A stretch of 64,000 bases of DNA from Adiantum capillus-veneris (taxonomy: Eukaryota > Streptophyta > Polypodiopsida > Polypodiales > Pteridaceae), in the NCBI GenBank assembly GCA_014529385.2, contig CM043957.1:83559381-83623380 (forward strand). The letters are read 5' to 3'. This document shows positions 61,631 to 64,000 of the stretch, piece by piece; position 1 is the first letter of the stretch; every line of letters starts with the position of its first letter. A program made the position numbers and the translations under genes. The notes under the pieces were generated by a model, which did no database searches, was not told the origin of the DNA, and saw only the letters and a program-made list of their open reading frames with translations.

Positions 61631-62677
61631 TGATAGCCATTTTTCGGCTCTCCGTAATTGCCATAGTGAGTTACTCCACCCTACCAAAATCACCTAAACA
61701 TTGTGGCTATTTTTACCTTTTCATTGTACATAGGCGTGTGTGAGTTAGGGGGTTTTTCCCATATCTTCTTAAAACCCTCAGTTAACTAGTCATTGAGCTA
61801 GTTGAGCCAAAAAAATAAAAAAAAATAAGATATATTATGGCCCATTTGTGTGTAAATATTTCATTGTATATAGGGCCTAAATATAAGGAATTTTCATAAT
61901 TATTTTGGTATTTATTTAAATATTTCTACCTAGGTGTGTGTTATTTGCCTATGTATGCTATGTACATTGACTCACCATTACCACAATTTTCTTACCATTT
62001 TGCATGCTCTTTATTCCTATAAAAATATCTTCACACAAGCTTCTCTTATTTTTTATGTGAATCCACTCCTTTAAAAAAAACTCAAAAATACTTTCCACCA
62101 TCAGTCATTACCTTTCACTAAATTCCTATTTCTTACAGGTATTATTTCTTAAGTCTTGTAAATAAATATACATCAAAAAAACAAATGAGGGCCCTCCTCA
62201 TTTGATTCCCTATATTTTCATATATTTATTTTTTATATATTTATAGCCCACACTATTCTAGATTCCATAAATTGTTTATATATACTAGCCCGTCTTTTTT
62301 CATCATATCCATGTATTATATTGTGCATAATCCACAACCATGCACATTTTCAAACCCTTAGGAATCAATTATGTCATGCTCCCATGCAAGGAGGGGCTCC
62401 CCTTTGGAGCCATATGCAAATTCAACAAAAGGGGGGCCACTAAAGACTTTTTGTGAAGAAAAAACAGGTCTTTTGGTGGGATTTTTAATATCCATCTCCA
62501 CTCCAAATTTGAAGCGGTGGTCAAAAGAGAAAATGTGGACCAAGAGCTGAATAATCACCTCAAACATTTTGGTGATTTTTGGGGAACCACCGGTGAGCTA
62601 TGATTTTTTGAGTGGACCCCAATCTGCCCACTTTTCTCACAAGTAGCCCATAGTCTTCTCTCACCTCTTTCCACACT

Positions 62678-62712
<35 letters not shown>

Positions 62713-63230
62713 TCCTCTCAATCCCTCACTCAAACCTGCACCTTCAATGGTTTCCCTCACCTTCTTCACCATTAACCTCTCCTCTTACTCCCATAGCTCT
62801 CATATGAGCTCCACATGTACATACACCATCTCTATGCCTCTCTCTATTATCTCCAAAGTACAAGTCCATCTTACCCCTTCTCTATATACATGAAATTCAG
62901 CATGTAAACCATGCTTAAACTCTGCAAATCAAGAGATCTCATCAACAAATTATCATTTTCATCGCAATAATCAACCTTGGCGGCGGTGGCGTAAAGAAGA
63001 GAAGACAAAGAAGAAGATCGATAGTCATTTTGAGAACCTACACGAGTAAGTCCTTCTTCAAGCTTCACCATCACAAGGATTTCCTCACTTCATTCAACCA
63101 TCTTACTTCAACCATCCACCCCATTCTACCCATTGTAAATATAACTTTTTAGTGATTACTAACACTAACCACTAACATACTAACACAAAATAGCCATTGA
63201 CCTAACCATAAAAGACATGTGTATAGTAAC

Positions 63231-63233
<3 letters not shown>

Positions 63234-63290
<57 letters not shown>
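63234..63290 (+). repeat. TC array in LTR
   Basis: About 28 TC units, roughly 175 bp before the TATA box. TC tracts are common near plant promoters but here it is probably just an expanded microsatellite. Confidence 0.95.
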
Positions 63291-63294
<4 letters not shown>

Positions 63295-63465
63295 CTTACT
63301 TACTTTCACCTTATCTACCATCAATAATGCTCTCTTTTGAGCCCACACCCATGACTCAAGCAGACAAAGAAGACCCGCAATGTTTTGATATTCAAAAAAA
63401 TCATAATCCTGATTTGTTATCTTGTAAATTAGGATTTCCAATAATCTTAATGAGGGGTCTCCAAC

Positions 63466-63475
63466 CTATAAATAG
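63466..63475 (+). promoter_or_regulatory. TATA box (CTATAAATAG)
   Basis: Close to the plant consensus, followed by a C-rich start region (GCCCCTCTCC). Lies 1.84 kb into the LTR, as expected for the U3/R border. Would drive transcription from this LTR into flanking DNA. Confidence 0.65.
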
Positions 63476-63676
63476 GCCCCTCTCCTTCTTGTAAAACAAC
63501 CTCCAATATCTCACATAGCACCCCAACACTCTATGTGTGAGGAGAAACTTAGGTGTAGCAACCACTTGTGAGCTTCACTCTTGGTGTGAGAGAAGCTTTC
63601 AAGCTACACATTGCAAGTCAGAGAGAGTGAGTTCCACAAATCTCAAAACCACTATTGTATATGCTCCTTCATCATC

Positions 63677-63682
63677 AATAAA
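63677..63682 (+). promoter_or_regulatory. Possible polyadenylation signal (AATAAA)
   Basis: AATAAA about 200 bp downstream of the TATA box, a suitable place for the R-region signal of an LTR. Short motif, so chance occurrence is possible. Confidence 0.4.
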
Positions 63683-64000
63683 TTGAGGTTTGGTGCATCA
63701 AAGGCGTGATTCGACGTTCAAATCTTCGTCCTTCCATTTGTGCAATACGGTTTGGTGAATTCAAGGTGACTTGTGTATTTTGAGTTTTTATTGGTTGATC
63801 TTGATTTTAGGAAGTGTTCTAGTGTGTTTTCCATTGCCAATTTTGTGTCCATTGTAAGAGGGTATTGTGGTGAGAGGTCTCCCACACCCTAAGACAGTGT
63901 GTGTGTTTTGGCAATGTTTAGCAATCACTAAGCATTGAGTGAGTTTTGTGCAAGTTCTACGATAGCATCATAACGAACCATCTTCATTTGCAAGTCACAA

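Larger units (their letters stand above)
61631..64000 (+). repeat. Long 3' LTR of Tat-like element (right end outside window)
   Basis: Starts TGATAGCC. AT-rich U3 with short CA (62682-62710) and TC (63234-63290) arrays. A TATA box and polyadenylation signal follow in the expected order. No end was identified before 64000, so the LTR is at least 2.3 kb if uninterrupted, long but typical of Tat/Ogre relatives. Confidence 0.7.

Overview
This window is plant nuclear DNA from a large, repeat-packed genome. Three things point there: Ty3/gypsy elements of the chromovirus type and of the dual-RNase-H (Tat-like) type, Ty1/copia remains, and broken copies of eukaryotic housekeeping genes (ribosomal proteins uL11/RPL12 and eS26/RPS26, splicing factor PHF5A). 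I cannot name the species. No intact host gene, tRNA, rRNA or CRISPR array was found. Almost every long open frame is either retroelement coding sequence or a dipeptide translation of a microsatellite.

Layout. 1-1292: 3' end of a Tat-like gypsy pol, then its polypurine tract and LTR start, running into C-rich, poly-C, CA and TA simple sequence (to about 2700). 2900-6811: old LTR material, then a small non-autonomous LTR element (LTR parts 4479-4980 and 6309-6811) whose only coding sequence is an unrecognised acidic ORF with two in-frame stops. 6812-17530: mostly non-coding DNA with very long TC/GA arrays, two large inverted repeats (11966-12290 and 13192-13630) and decayed gene copies: RPL12 in three pieces, one inverted; PHF5A; a possible glycine-rich protein; RPS26. 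17534-25016: a nearly complete gypsy chromovirus with matching LTRs and a perfect 5-bp target duplication (TTGTA), lacking its primer-binding site and the start of gag. 25475-28900: Helitron-like 5' end, small tandem duplications, unassigned ORFs. 28926-37738: a heavily mutated gypsy element of a third type on the minus strand. 37896-44258: TG-then-AG compound microsatellites, a dispersed repeat that accompanies GA arrays, and a recent 742-bp tandem duplication. 44262-55455: a minus-strand relative of the 17.5-25 kb chromovirus, whose 3' LTR is split by a copia element (45615-49581) with a perfect TTTAA target duplication. 55456-64000: a promoter-like non-coding block, a 1.05-kb repeat shared with the copia region, then a Tat-like gypsy pol with both RNase H domains, followed by its polypurine tract and a long 3' LTR carrying a TATA box.

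The genes do not form a pathway. The window is a record of insertion, nesting, inversion and decay. The most informative structures are the nested gypsy/copia insertion, the LTR-to-gag junction without a primer-binding site, the large inverted repeats with microsatellite arms among pseudogenes, and the non-autonomous element with its unknown acidic ORF.
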